Shown piece by piece: positions 33,770-41,017 of a stretch of DNA of 48,493 bases; within the stretch, counting starts at the first letter, position 1; each line of letters begins with the position of its first letter. The notes beneath the pieces are model-generated. The model was not told the DNA's origin. It searched no databases and saw only the letters and a program-made list of their open reading frames with translations. Made by a program: the position numbers and the translations under genes. Source of the stretch: a virus; the IMG/VR virus record IMGVR_UViG_3300003702_000951, positions 1 through 48,493 of that record; one strand, written 5' to 3'.

Positions 33770-35716
33770 TTAACTACTCTTCTGGACCCGCATATACCAT
33801 TCAACTAAGCGGCGGACTTGTCTATTAGTATATCCTTTTACTTCCATTCGCTTAACAAAATCATTATGCTTCTTTTGATCATCTTTATTACCTTTAGCAG
33901 TAAAACTAATAACTGGTAATAATTCCTCAGTTGATGCGAACATCTTCTTTTCAATTACTTCGCGAAGTTTTTCATAGCTTGTCCATTTTGGATTTTTACC
34001 TTTATTACCTGCTTTAGCACGTATTACAAAATTAACTACCTCATTACGAAAATCTTTAGGATTAGCAATACCAGCTGGCTTTTCAATCTTTTCTAATTCC
34101 TCATTAAGAATATTACGATCAAACAAATTACCAGTGTCAGGATCTTTAAAATCTATCTCTTGAATCCAAGCATCAGCATATTCGATATAACGATCGAACA
34201 AGTTTTGCCCATAATCACTATAGCTTTCTAAATATGCCTTTTGTATTTCATTACCAATAAACTCAGCATACTTCAAACTTAAAAAATCTTTAATAAATTC
34301 TAAATAACCATCTTCTTTTTCTTTTGGAAATTGTTCTCGTTTAATACTATCTTCTAATACATACATTAAATGTATTGGATCAGCCGCAATTTCATCTGTA
34401 TCAAAGTTAAATGTCTTTGATAATGTCTTAAAAGCAAATCGTGTCGATATTCCTGCCATACCTTCGTCTACGCCAGCAGTATCTTTATATTCTTGCATAC
34501 TCTTTGCTTTAGGATCTACATCTTTAATACTATCTCCATTATATACACGCATCTTACTATAAAGAGAACTATTCTCATGTTCATACAAGCGAGTTAATAT
34601 ACTAAATTTAGAAAGCATATTTAAAGTTTCAGGCGCACACTTTGTTTGAGTAATACCTGATTCACTTAACATCTTATCATAAATTTTCGTTTCCTCGTCG
34701 ACACGCAAACAATATGGAACTTTTACAACACAAATTCTATCAATAAATGCTTCATTGTTTTTATTATTCTTAAACGTCTGCCATTCTGCTTCATTACTAT
34801 GTGCTAAAATAATTCCATTGAACGGAATAGCACTAATACCTTCTGTACCTATATAGTTGCCTTCTTGTGTAGCCGTTAACAAAGGATGAAGCACTTTAAT
34901 CGGAGCTTTAAACATTTCAACAAACTCCATGAGTCCTTGATTACCACGACACAACGCACCACTGTAACTATAACTATCAGTATCATTTTGACTATAATGT
35001 TCTAACATGCGAATATCAGTTTTTCCTACTAAAGAACTAATATCCTGATTATTCTCATCACCTGGTTCAGTTTTAACAACACAAATTTGCTCTAATTTAC
35101 TTGGATATATTTTAGCAATTTTAAATTTTGTAATATCACCTTTAAATTCTTTTAACCGTTTAATACCCCATGGACTTATTAATCCTGTTAAAAATCGGGT
35201 ATCAACATTATATTTTTTCTTTAATGTATCTCCAAACTTCTTAGGCTCAAATAATCCTAGTGGAGATTCAAATACTGGAGACAACTCTATCTCTCCATTC
35301 CTTTCAGCAGCTAAAGTATAAACTGGAAATGTTTGCATTAGTTCTTTTAATGCTTCTGCTAATGAACTCTTACCACCACCTACTGGTCCAAGCAAATATA
35401 AAATTTGCTTACGCTCTTCTAATCCTTGTGCCGCATGTGTAAAATAACCTACAATACGTTCAATTGTTTCTTCCATGCCATAAAACTTATCAAATGATGG
35501 ATAAATCTTAAGTGTCTTATTTAAAAATATACGAGATAGTTGATGATCTTTACTAGTATCTACTAACTTTGGTTCACCTATCGCAGAAATCATTCTTTCC
35601 GCTGGCGAAGCATAAACTAACTGATCCTTTTTACAAAGATTAAGATACTCCTCAAATGTTATATATTCAATTTGATTTTTAGCATGTTCGGCAAGATACT
35701 CCTTAAATATGGTCAT
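33770..35716 (-). CDS. prkA: PrkA/YeaG serine protein kinase
   Basis: This 648-residue protein (E. coli YeaG 644) has an N-terminal AAA-like domain with Walker A GPVGGGKSS (about 114-122) and a C-terminal kinase-like domain. Landmarks include GTEGISAIPFNGIILAHSN and GISTRFAFK. I start at the ATG at 35716, which has GAGGA ribosome binding site; the ORF continues in frame to 35794 but that part is the divergent intergenic region. PrkA phosphorylates proteins in starvation and sporulation. It heads the trio and would start from the region between it and the plus-strand gene at 35797, where a CTAAATATTAG motif is seen near 35755. Confidence 0.94.
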   Translation of the reverse strand: MTIFKEYLAEHAKNQIEYITFEEYLNLCKKDQLVYASPAERMISAIGEPKLVDTSKDHQLSRIFLNKTLKIYPSFDKFYGMEETIERIVGYFTHAAQGLEERKQILYLLGPVGGGKSSLAEALKELMQTFPVYTLAAERNGEIELSPVFESPLGLFEPKKFGDTLKKKYNVDTRFLTGLISPWGIKRLKEFKGDITKFKIAKIYPSKLEQICVVKTEPGDENNQDISSLVGKTDIRMLEHYSQNDTDSYSYSGALCRGNQGLMEFVEMFKAPIKVLHPLLTATQEGNYIGTEGISAIPFNGIILAHSNEAEWQTFKNNKNNEAFIDRICVVKVPYCLRVDEETKIYDKMLSESGITQTKCAPETLNMLSKFSILTRLYEHENSSLYSKMRVYNGDSIKDVDPKAKSMQEYKDTAGVDEGMAGISTRFAFKTLSKTFNFDTDEIAADPIHLMYVLEDSIKREQFPKEKEDGYLEFIKDFLSLKYAEFIGNEIQKAYLESYSDYGQNLFDRYIEYADAWIQEIDFKDPDTGNLFDRNILNEELEKIEKPAGIANPKDFRNEVVNFVIRAKAGNKGKNPKWTSYEKLREVIEKKMFASTEELLPVISFTAKGNKDDQKKHNDFVKRMEVKGYTNRQVRRLVEWYMRVQKSS

Positions 35717-35783
35717 ACAATGTCCTCTGTTATCTAAAAATATTGTTGTTCTAATATTTAGCAAAAGACTGGGAATGAAAATA

Positions 35784-35791
35784 GATAAATA
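35784..35791 (+). promoter_or_regulatory. T4-late-type octamer, plus strand, 5 bases from ATG
   Basis: GATAAATA-CAATT-ATG before the MscS-like gene. The spacing of 5 matches the minus-strand cases, so the rule holds on both strands. No ribosome binding site fits between. Confidence 0.5.
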
Positions 35792-35796
35792 CAATT

Positions 35797-36153
35797 ATGA
35801 ACATTAAAGAACTAACATTAGCAACTGGTTTAGATATTACTTCATTATTAATGCCATGGTTAACAGTTTTAATTAGTATTATATTGGCATTACTGATTAA
35901 AGACTGGACAACATCATTAGCAAAGGGATTAAAATTTAAAATGAACAGCGACTTTAACCCTGGCGATATAGTATTGCTCGATGGTGAAGAAGCTGTTATA
36001 ATAACAATAGGGGTAACAAAAACTGTGTTTGAAAAAGTAAACGACAGAGGTATAGTTTGGAGATATGTTCCAAATGAACGACTTGCTTATTTAAAACTTG
36101 AGAAAGTTATTAGAAGTGATGTGCATGAAAACGGCGTAATGGAAAAAAAATAA
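35797..36153 (+). CDS. Membrane-anchored MscS-like beta-domain protein
   Basis: This 118-residue protein has one transmembrane segment (about 15-36), then a soluble beta domain: NPGDIVLLDGEEAVIITIGVTKTVFEK and WRYVPNERLAYLKLEK. This is the pattern of the MscS channel beta domain (FxxGDxVxxxGxxGxVxxIgxxxTxlxxxdgxxvxiPN). The pore helices of a full MscS are missing, so it is not a channel on its own. It might mix with host MscS-type channels or simply bind the membrane. It begins a two-gene plus-strand island with bL33. Confidence 0.7.
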   Translation: MNIKELTLATGLDITSLLMPWLTVLISIILALLIKDWTTSLAKGLKFKMNSDFNPGDIVLLDGEEAVIITIGVTKTVFEKVNDRGIVWRYVPNERLAYLKLEKVIRSDVHENGVMEKK

Positions 36154-36197
36154 ACACTTTAAGTTAAACCCGAGCTTATGGATACGAGGATAATATA

Positions 36198-36383
36198 ATG
36201 GCTAAAAATATAATAGTTCTAATGGTACCTGAAGGAGAAAGAAAAAGTTACAAATATAGTTTTACAATAAAAAAATCTGCTACTATGGCTCGTTCGAGCA
36301 AAAAATTACGGATGCAGAGATATGATCCGTCTAAAAGAAAGCATATATGGTTTGAGGAACGTAAAGTTCCTTCTCACAATTAA
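36198..36383 (+). CDS. rpmG: Ribosomal protein bL33-like
   Basis: This 61-residue basic protein has the bL33 C-terminal pattern KKLRMQRYDPSKRKHIWFEERKV, matching [22 protein letters not shown] of bacterial forms, after a YKYSFTIKKSATMARSS segment at the position of the TTKN loop. bL33 is a component of the 50S subunit near the E-site. The zinc-binding cysteines found in some L33 are absent, as in many proteobacterial ones. It has a GAGGA ribosome binding site and a strong terminator just after the stop. Virus-encoded bL33 has been described, but rarely. Confidence 0.78.
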   Translation: MAKNIIVLMVPEGERKSYKYSFTIKKSATMARSSKKLRMQRYDPSKRKHIWFEERKVPSHN

Positions 36384-36386
36384 AAA

Positions 36387-36409
36387 TTAAGGGTGTTAAA
36401 CACCCTTAA
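36387..36409 (+). terminator. Terminator hairpin after bL33
   Basis: TTAAGGGTG-TTAAA-CACCCTTAA gives a nine-pair stem with five-base loop, followed by AAATTT on the plus strand and by a TTTTTAATT run on the minus strand. It stands between convergent plus- and minus-strand genes, so it can serve both. Confidence 0.75.
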
Positions 36410-36416
36410 AATTTAT

Positions 36417-36587
36417 TTAATCACTTTTAAGTAATGTCCATGCACCATAAATGATCGCCGCCCATGCAGCCCAACTAACAAACGGACTGAATAGTAATCC
36501 AACTATACCAACACCAATTAGAACAGTACCGTCCCATGATGTTCTTTCTGACCATCTATCTTTAATCCAAGCAATTGCCATTTCCAT
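36417..36587 (-). CDS. Tiny membrane protein
   Basis: This 56-residue protein has a short amphipathic start (WIKDRWSERTSW), then hydrophobic segments at about 21-33 and 36-51 and a KSD end. GGAGA forms its ribosome binding site. It follows the histone-like gene with a 9-base gap. Function unknown. Such small Trp-rich membrane peptides are common in T4-like marine phages. Confidence 0.65.
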   Translation of the reverse strand: MEMAIAWIKDRWSERTSWDGTVLIGVGIVGLLFSPFVSWAAWAAIIYGAWTLLKSD

Positions 36588-36596
36588 TAAAATCTC

Positions 36597-36773
36597 CTAC
36601 ATACTATTTTTTGTTTCTTGTATCTCAGCCCGGCGTGTCTTTGCTAGTTTGGCAATTTCACTTAATGATTTTCTTGCTCTTGCCGCCGCGGCTTTTACAC
36701 CTTTAGTTTCAAATTTCTCAGATTCTACAGTATATATTTCAAACAACTGAACTATCTCATCATGTATAGCCAT
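36597..36773 (-). CDS. Small basic histone-like protein
   Basis: This 58-residue protein begins MAIHDEIVQLFEIYTVESEKFE, and the rest is rich in Ala, Lys and Arg (GVKAAAARARKSLSEIAKL, KTRRAEIQETK). It looks like one long helix of the histone H1 or Hc1-tail type that coats DNA. GAGGA is the ribosome binding site. I read it as a possible DNA- or RNA-binding protein; composition and helix, rather than a proven family, are the basis. Confidence 0.6.
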   Translation of the reverse strand: MAIHDEIVQLFEIYTVESEKFETKGVKAAAARARKSLSEIAKLAKTRRAEIQETKNSM

Positions 36774-36795
36774 TTTTTTTAATCCTCGTTATTAA

Positions 36796-37167
36796 TTAAC
36801 TAGTAATAATTATTTTATCACCACCACCAGCACTAACAACTACATCCTCTTCGCCGTTATTAATACCGCCAAAATCCTCTATCATTGAATCACGATCATC
36901 GGCTATCGAGCCAGCATCATCGCCTTCAAATGTCGCTACAACCGAGCTACCAGTAACAACTTCTGCAACAGTTGCAGTTTCACCTGCTGGTTGCCTTTTA
37001 ATTGCTACAATTCTACGTACAATCAAATTTGCCGCCATGGCAGAAACAGCATACATTACTGCGGTCCATGGGCTAGCAAAATAACCTACTCCAATGGCTA
37101 ATCCAAACAATGCCCAGATGTATGCATTAACTAAAGAATAAGAACCCCATCCTACTGAGTTATCCAT
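36796..37167 (-). CDS. Membrane protein with acidic soluble tail
   Basis: This 123-residue protein has two hydrophobic segments (about 13-30 and 33-51, WALFGLAIGVGYF and AVMYAVSAMAANLIV) followed by an RRIVAIKRQ stop-transfer and a long acidic, Gly/Asp-rich tail. No recognised domain. GGAG is the ribosome binding site, and a GGTAAATA octamer (37228-37235) lies about 60 bases upstream. Confidence 0.65.
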   Translation of the reverse strand: MDNSVGWGSYSLVNAYIWALFGLAIGVGYFASPWTAVMYAVSAMAANLIVRRIVAIKRQPAGETATVAEVVTGSSVVATFEGDDAGSIADDRDSMIEDFGGINNGEEDVVVSAGGGDKIIITS

Positions 37168-37227
37168 TATTATGTTACTCCGTTTATAAATTTTAAATCA
37201 ATAAAATCAATTTAAACAATGTTATAG

Positions 37228-37235
37228 TATTTACC
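37228..37235 (-). promoter_or_regulatory. Possible late-promoter variant
   Basis: Minus-strand GGTAAATACTAT in the 74-base gap after the ribonucleotide reductase gene. The following CTAT is also typical of T4 late promoters. It would drive the 36796-37167 gene with a leader of about 55 bases. Confidence 0.4.
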
Positions 37236-37241
37236 TAATTA

Positions 37242-39248
37242 CTATATTTCACAGCCGCCTGCTACACATGCTAATTCTTGACTACCAATTGTCATATCTT
37301 GTTGTTCATAATCACTTAGATTTGCCCAATTTACATTTTTAGGCATACTTTGTATTGCTTCTTCATATTGTTCTTTAGTACAATCTTGATAAGGTGCTTG
37401 TCTATATGTATGATCACTAAACGGCAAAAAAGATACACCGGACATTTGATCAAAATGCTTGTAAACCCATGCTCCAACTTCTAACCATTCAGGTTCTTTT
37501 ACACTAATTGTTACTGAAGGTTTATGTTCACACCAATAATCTTGATATACTTTCCATAATTCTAACTGTTCTATAGCTGTCATATCCGTACGATAGACAC
37601 CATATTGTGGTCCTTTTATTGGAAAAGAAAATACTACAGTATATTCTGGTTTTGTCACATCATCTTCGTGCGGAAATCCTGCATCCATCATCATTTTTGC
37701 TAATGGATCTTTTTTATCAGCACGAATAGTTCTAATATAATACTGATTATGTCTTGCATGTATTCCACTTGCACTATCAACTAACTGTGATACTGTTCCT
37801 GATGGTTTAACACAAGTAACAGCAACAGATTGATTAATACCTAATTTCTTTGCCCATTCTTTATTAGTTGCAATCGCTACTTGTTTTAATTCGTCAAGTA
37901 ATACCTCAAGGCCTTTCTTTTTACCATTAGTTAATGCACAATCCATAATACCTGTTAATGATACACCTAACAATCGCTCTTCATCACAATTTTGTAACCA
38001 TCTCTTATTAAGATATCTAAAATTAGTAAGTGTTGATTGAAATGTACCCAATATAGTTGCAATAATAACTTTTTCTTTTAATGTTTCAAAAGTATCATTG
38101 GGTCTAATCACTACTTCAGATAAATTACAAAATTCTTCTGATCTCAAAATGATTTCACTACAAGGATTGGTACCAAAATTATAATCTGGATCTCTGCGTC
38201 CATTTTTAGCTGCTTGTGATTTTGCGGCAAGCCTGTTAAAAATACCACGCTCACCTGACTTTGATTCATAAAGAGATTGCCACTCATCCATAAAAATGCC
38301 AATATCTGTACGTTCTGTATAACAAGCAGAATTATTTGCTAATGCCCGTTGAGATTGTGTTTCCCACCACTGTCCTGACTTTGCTAAACGCATTCTATCA
38401 TCACTTAAATTTGACAAACTTATTAACGCAGAACGTCGTACACCACCTACTACTACTATCTCTGCAATTTTACAAGTAATGTCGTGACACTCTAAAGATG
38501 TTAGTCTACGACCCGCGGCACCACGAAATGTATTAACGCAAAAATTAAATAAATCTTCTAGTGGCCCTGGACCAGATGCTCTACCACCAAATGTTTTTAA
38601 TGGTGCACCAGCAGGACGCACTCTTGTTAAGTCCCATTGAGGAATTTGTCCTCCATACAATAGATGAATTAATTCTTTTAGGGATCTTGCCCATCCTAAC
38701 TTAGAGTCGCTTACTACTATTGTTGTTTTTGTATTATAAAAATCATCCGCAACACGTGGCATCTCATTAATCATTTGCCGCTCTACACTAAAGCCAACGC
38801 CTGTACCATTCATTAAAATGTATAGTATTTCATCAAATGCACGTGGATTATCAATTGCTACAAATGAACAATTATAACCTGCGACGTTTTCTCGTTTTAA
38901 TGCATCACCTGCTGTCATAAGACAACGCATCGATGGCATTACTTCCAAATCCAATACAGCCATCTCTAATTTACTTCGTAAAGTTTTAGTAAGCGTATAT
39001 TCATTGGTTTCCTTCAAATGAGCGGCGAAAAAACTAAAATATCTACTAACTGTTTCCGGCCAAGTTTCGCGTCTATTTACATCATTACGATATCGTGAAT
39101 ATCTTGAAAGATGAATATATTGTTGGTATAATGTTGGTAATTTTTTTACATCTTTGGCTATTGAATTGTTTGGTGCTGGTGTAACTGAAAATACTACTTC
39201 ATTTTGCTTTGTGGGTTCTAACACTGATACTTCCCCAGAATTTGTCAT
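37242..39248 (-). CDS. nrdJ: Adenosylcobalamin-dependent (class II) ribonucleotide reductase
   Basis: This 668-residue enzyme converts ribonucleoside triphosphates to deoxyribonucleotides with vitamin B12. Active-site residues align with the monomeric Lactobacillus enzyme: Cys127 (NCSF) and Cys374 (FCNLSEVV) form the redox pair, Cys363 (NPCSEI) is the thiyl radical site with Glu365 two residues on, and the C-terminal CVAGGC pair (661/666) is the thioredoxin-reduced relay. An RRSALISL loop and PSGTVSQLVDSASGIH are also typical. Being class II it needs no iron centre or second subunit but does need cobalamin from the host. AGGAAA is its ribosome binding site. Confidence 0.95.
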   Translation of the reverse strand: MTNSGEVSVLEPTKQNEVVFSVTPAPNNSIAKDVKKLPTLYQQYIHLSRYSRYRNDVNRRETWPETVSRYFSFFAAHLKETNEYTLTKTLRSKLEMAVLDLEVMPSMRCLMTAGDALKRENVAGYNCSFVAIDNPRAFDEILYILMNGTGVGFSVERQMINEMPRVADDFYNTKTTIVVSDSKLGWARSLKELIHLLYGGQIPQWDLTRVRPAGAPLKTFGGRASGPGPLEDLFNFCVNTFRGAAGRRLTSLECHDITCKIAEIVVVGGVRRSALISLSNLSDDRMRLAKSGQWWETQSQRALANNSACYTERTDIGIFMDEWQSLYESKSGERGIFNRLAAKSQAAKNGRRDPDYNFGTNPCSEIILRSEEFCNLSEVVIRPNDTFETLKEKVIIATILGTFQSTLTNFRYLNKRWLQNCDEERLLGVSLTGIMDCALTNGKKKGLEVLLDELKQVAIATNKEWAKKLGINQSVAVTCVKPSGTVSQLVDSASGIHARHNQYYIRTIRADKKDPLAKMMMDAGFPHEDDVTKPEYTVVFSFPIKGPQYGVYRTDMTAIEQLELWKVYQDYWCEHKPSVTISVKEPEWLEVGAWVYKHFDQMSGVSFLPFSDHTYRQAPYQDCTKEQYEEAIQSMPKNVNWANLSDYEQQDMTIGSQELACVAGGCEI

Positions 39249-39314
39249 AAAAGGTTTCCTTAAAATTATTATTATATTGTTAAAAAAATAAAACGAGAAC
39301 TGTGATGTTTTTAA

Positions 39315-39322
39315 TATTTACC
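39315..39322 (-). promoter_or_regulatory. Possible late-promoter variant before nrdJ
   Basis: Minus-strand GGTAAATATTA in the 83-base gap between the GMP reductase and RNR genes, about 66 bases before the RNR start. It is the third copy of the GGTAAATA variant. Confidence 0.4.
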
Positions 39323-39331
39323 AGTGCTATA

Positions 39332-40396
39332 TTAATCACCTACGGTTTCATTATTATATACGGTGTTATGAGTTGCGTTCACTAATATGAAAGTTGCACA
39401 CTTTGGCATGTCCTTAATTCGTCGAGCACCGATGTATGTACAAGCACTACGTACACCACCAAGTATTTCTGTAACTGTACCTTCTACTGGTCCGCGGGCA
39501 TTTAATCGAACATGACGGCCTTCAGAACTTCTATAACCATCTTTACGTGTGCCATGTTCTTGCATAGCACGATTAGAACTCATTCCATAAAATTCATATT
39601 GTCCTGCTACTGCTTCCATTTCACTCTCATCATGTCCTGCAAGCATACCACCTAACATAACAAAATCAGCACCTGAACCAAATGCTTTAGCAACATCACC
39701 TGGTTCGACACAACCACCATCTGCTATAATATGTCCACCTAATCCGTGTGCGGCGTCAGCACATTCCATAATACCACTTAATTGTGGCATACCAACACCA
39801 GTCATTGTTCGTGTTGTACATACTGACCCAGGACCAATACCACATTTTATAATGTCAGCACCAGCAATACATAACTGCTCAGTCATCTCACCAGTAATAA
39901 CATTACCTGCTATGATAATTTTTTTAGGGAACTGTTCTCTTACTCGTTTAACAAAGTCTGAGAAATTTTGCTGATATCCGTTAGCAACATCTATACAAAT
40001 AAACTTAATATCAGGCCAACGCATTAATATTTCTTGTGCTTTTCTATAATCCTCTGCATCAGGATCGAATATAGCATTAGTGCCTGTACTAACTGCTATA
40101 TTACTTAAACTCATACCATGTCCTACTGCATTTTCCCAATCTTTTATCGTATAATGCTTTTTAATGACTGTTAACATATTGTATTTTTGCAACACGTTTG
40201 CCATTGTAAAAGTTCCTACACCATCCATGTTTGATGCCATAATTGGAATACCTTCCCATGAGACAGCAGATTCGCTCCAATGCCTAAATACAAAATTACG
40301 TTCCATAGTAACACTTAACCTACTAGTTAATGTAGAACGTTTTGGCTTTAATAAAACATCTTTGAAATCTAATTTAATATCTGTTTCAATTCTCAT
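39332..40396 (-). CDS. guaC: GMP reductase
   Basis: This 354-residue TIM-barrel enzyme (E. coli GuaC 346) converts GMP to IMP and ammonia with NADPH. Key segments are SNMDGVGTF, the catalytic-loop GIGPGSVCTTRTMTGVGMPQLS with its Cys, IECADAAHGLGGH-like MECADAAHGLGGHI and GGMLAGHDESE. The long substrate-loop and absence of a CBS domain separate it from IMP dehydrogenase. It would recycle guanine nucleotides of degraded host RNA or DNA into the adenine pool, useful for an AT-rich genome. It overlaps the small upstream gene by 11 bases. Confidence 0.92.
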   Translation of the reverse strand: MRIETDIKLDFKDVLLKPKRSTLTSRLSVTMERNFVFRHWSESAVSWEGIPIMASNMDGVGTFTMANVLQKYNMLTVIKKHYTIKDWENAVGHGMSLSNIAVSTGTNAIFDPDAEDYRKAQEILMRWPDIKFICIDVANGYQQNFSDFVKRVREQFPKKIIIAGNVITGEMTEQLCIAGADIIKCGIGPGSVCTTRTMTGVGMPQLSGIMECADAAHGLGGHIIADGGCVEPGDVAKAFGSGADFVMLGGMLAGHDESEMEAVAGQYEFYGMSSNRAMQEHGTRKDGYRSSEGRHVRLNARGPVEGTVTEILGGVRSACTYIGARRIKDMPKCATFILVNATHNTVYNNETVGD

Positions 40397-40586
40397 CTTT
40401 TTTCCCTTCTGTCACATATAATTTATGTATATCAATGGGTGGACATCCTGAATCATCAACTATTCTACATAAACCCTTTTTTTCATCACGACCAATAATC
40501 ATACCAGATCGTGCTGGCATCTTTCCATAAAAATCAGGATAATACTCATACATACAAGGCTGTTTATGTTTTAACAGCACCATCAT
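40386..40586 (-). CDS. Small hypothetical protein before GMP reductase
   Basis: This 66-residue protein has a beta-like pattern with CMYEYYPDFYGKMPARSGMI and then GRDEKKGLCRIVDDSG, perhaps a small beta-barrel. It overlaps the GMP reductase start by 11 bases and so is coupled to it. It is unrecognised. It is the first gene of the leftward unit, diverging from the plus-strand gene at 40655. Confidence 0.6.
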   Translation of the reverse strand: MMVLLKHKQPCMYEYYPDFYGKMPARSGMIIGRDEKKGLCRIVDDSGCPPIDIHKLYVTEGKKDEN

Positions 40587-40637
40587 AATTTATATCAATC
40601 CCTTCTGTCTGCTCTCATTAAAAAAATTTACTCTTTT

Positions 40638-40645
40638 AATAAATA
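40638..40645 (+). promoter_or_regulatory. T4-late-type octamer, plus strand
   Basis: AATAAATACACTAT, nine bases between octamer and ATG at 40655. It lies in a divergent intergenic region of 68 bases and would leave a leader of only about three bases. Confidence 0.45.
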
Positions 40646-40654
40646 CACTATAGT

Positions 40655-41017
40655 ATGTTAACAAAAGATATAGAAAAAGTCAAGAAGAATATTTTTGAAA
40701 CTTGGAATAAAACCAAGAACTTAAAAACGGCTATAAAAAACGAAGCCAAAAAAGAAGACTCAGACAAACCAAAAAAGAAAAAAGATCCTTTATACCAACG
40801 AATGGTAAACAGAGCTATAGTAAAATATCCATATGTAGACACAGAAGATGACGCAATAGCAAGATATCTACAAGATACAGGATTTGAAGATCATGAGCGC
40901 ATGAAAGACATGACAGATATAGATAAAGACTTTAAACGCCAAATGAAAGATATGCAATCACAAATAGATACATTAAAAAATGAAATTGAGACACTTAAAA
41001 ACAGTAATAGAGTCTAA
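40655..41017 (+). CDS. Charged coiled-coil hypothetical protein
   Basis: This 120-residue protein is rich in Lys and Asp: an N-terminal basic half (KTAIKNEAKKEDSDKPKKKK), a short folded middle (VNRAIVKYPYVDTEDDAIARYL), and a C-terminal coiled coil (DFKRQMKDMQSQIDTLKNEI). The 3' end overlaps the next gene by 38 bases. The pattern fits a small virion or scaffolding-type protein. No family is recognised. Confidence 0.65.
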   Translation: MLTKDIEKVKKNIFETWNKTKNLKTAIKNEAKKEDSDKPKKKKDPLYQRMVNRAIVKYPYVDTEDDAIARYLQDTGFEDHERMKDMTDIDKDFKRQMKDMQSQIDTLKNEIETLKNSNRV

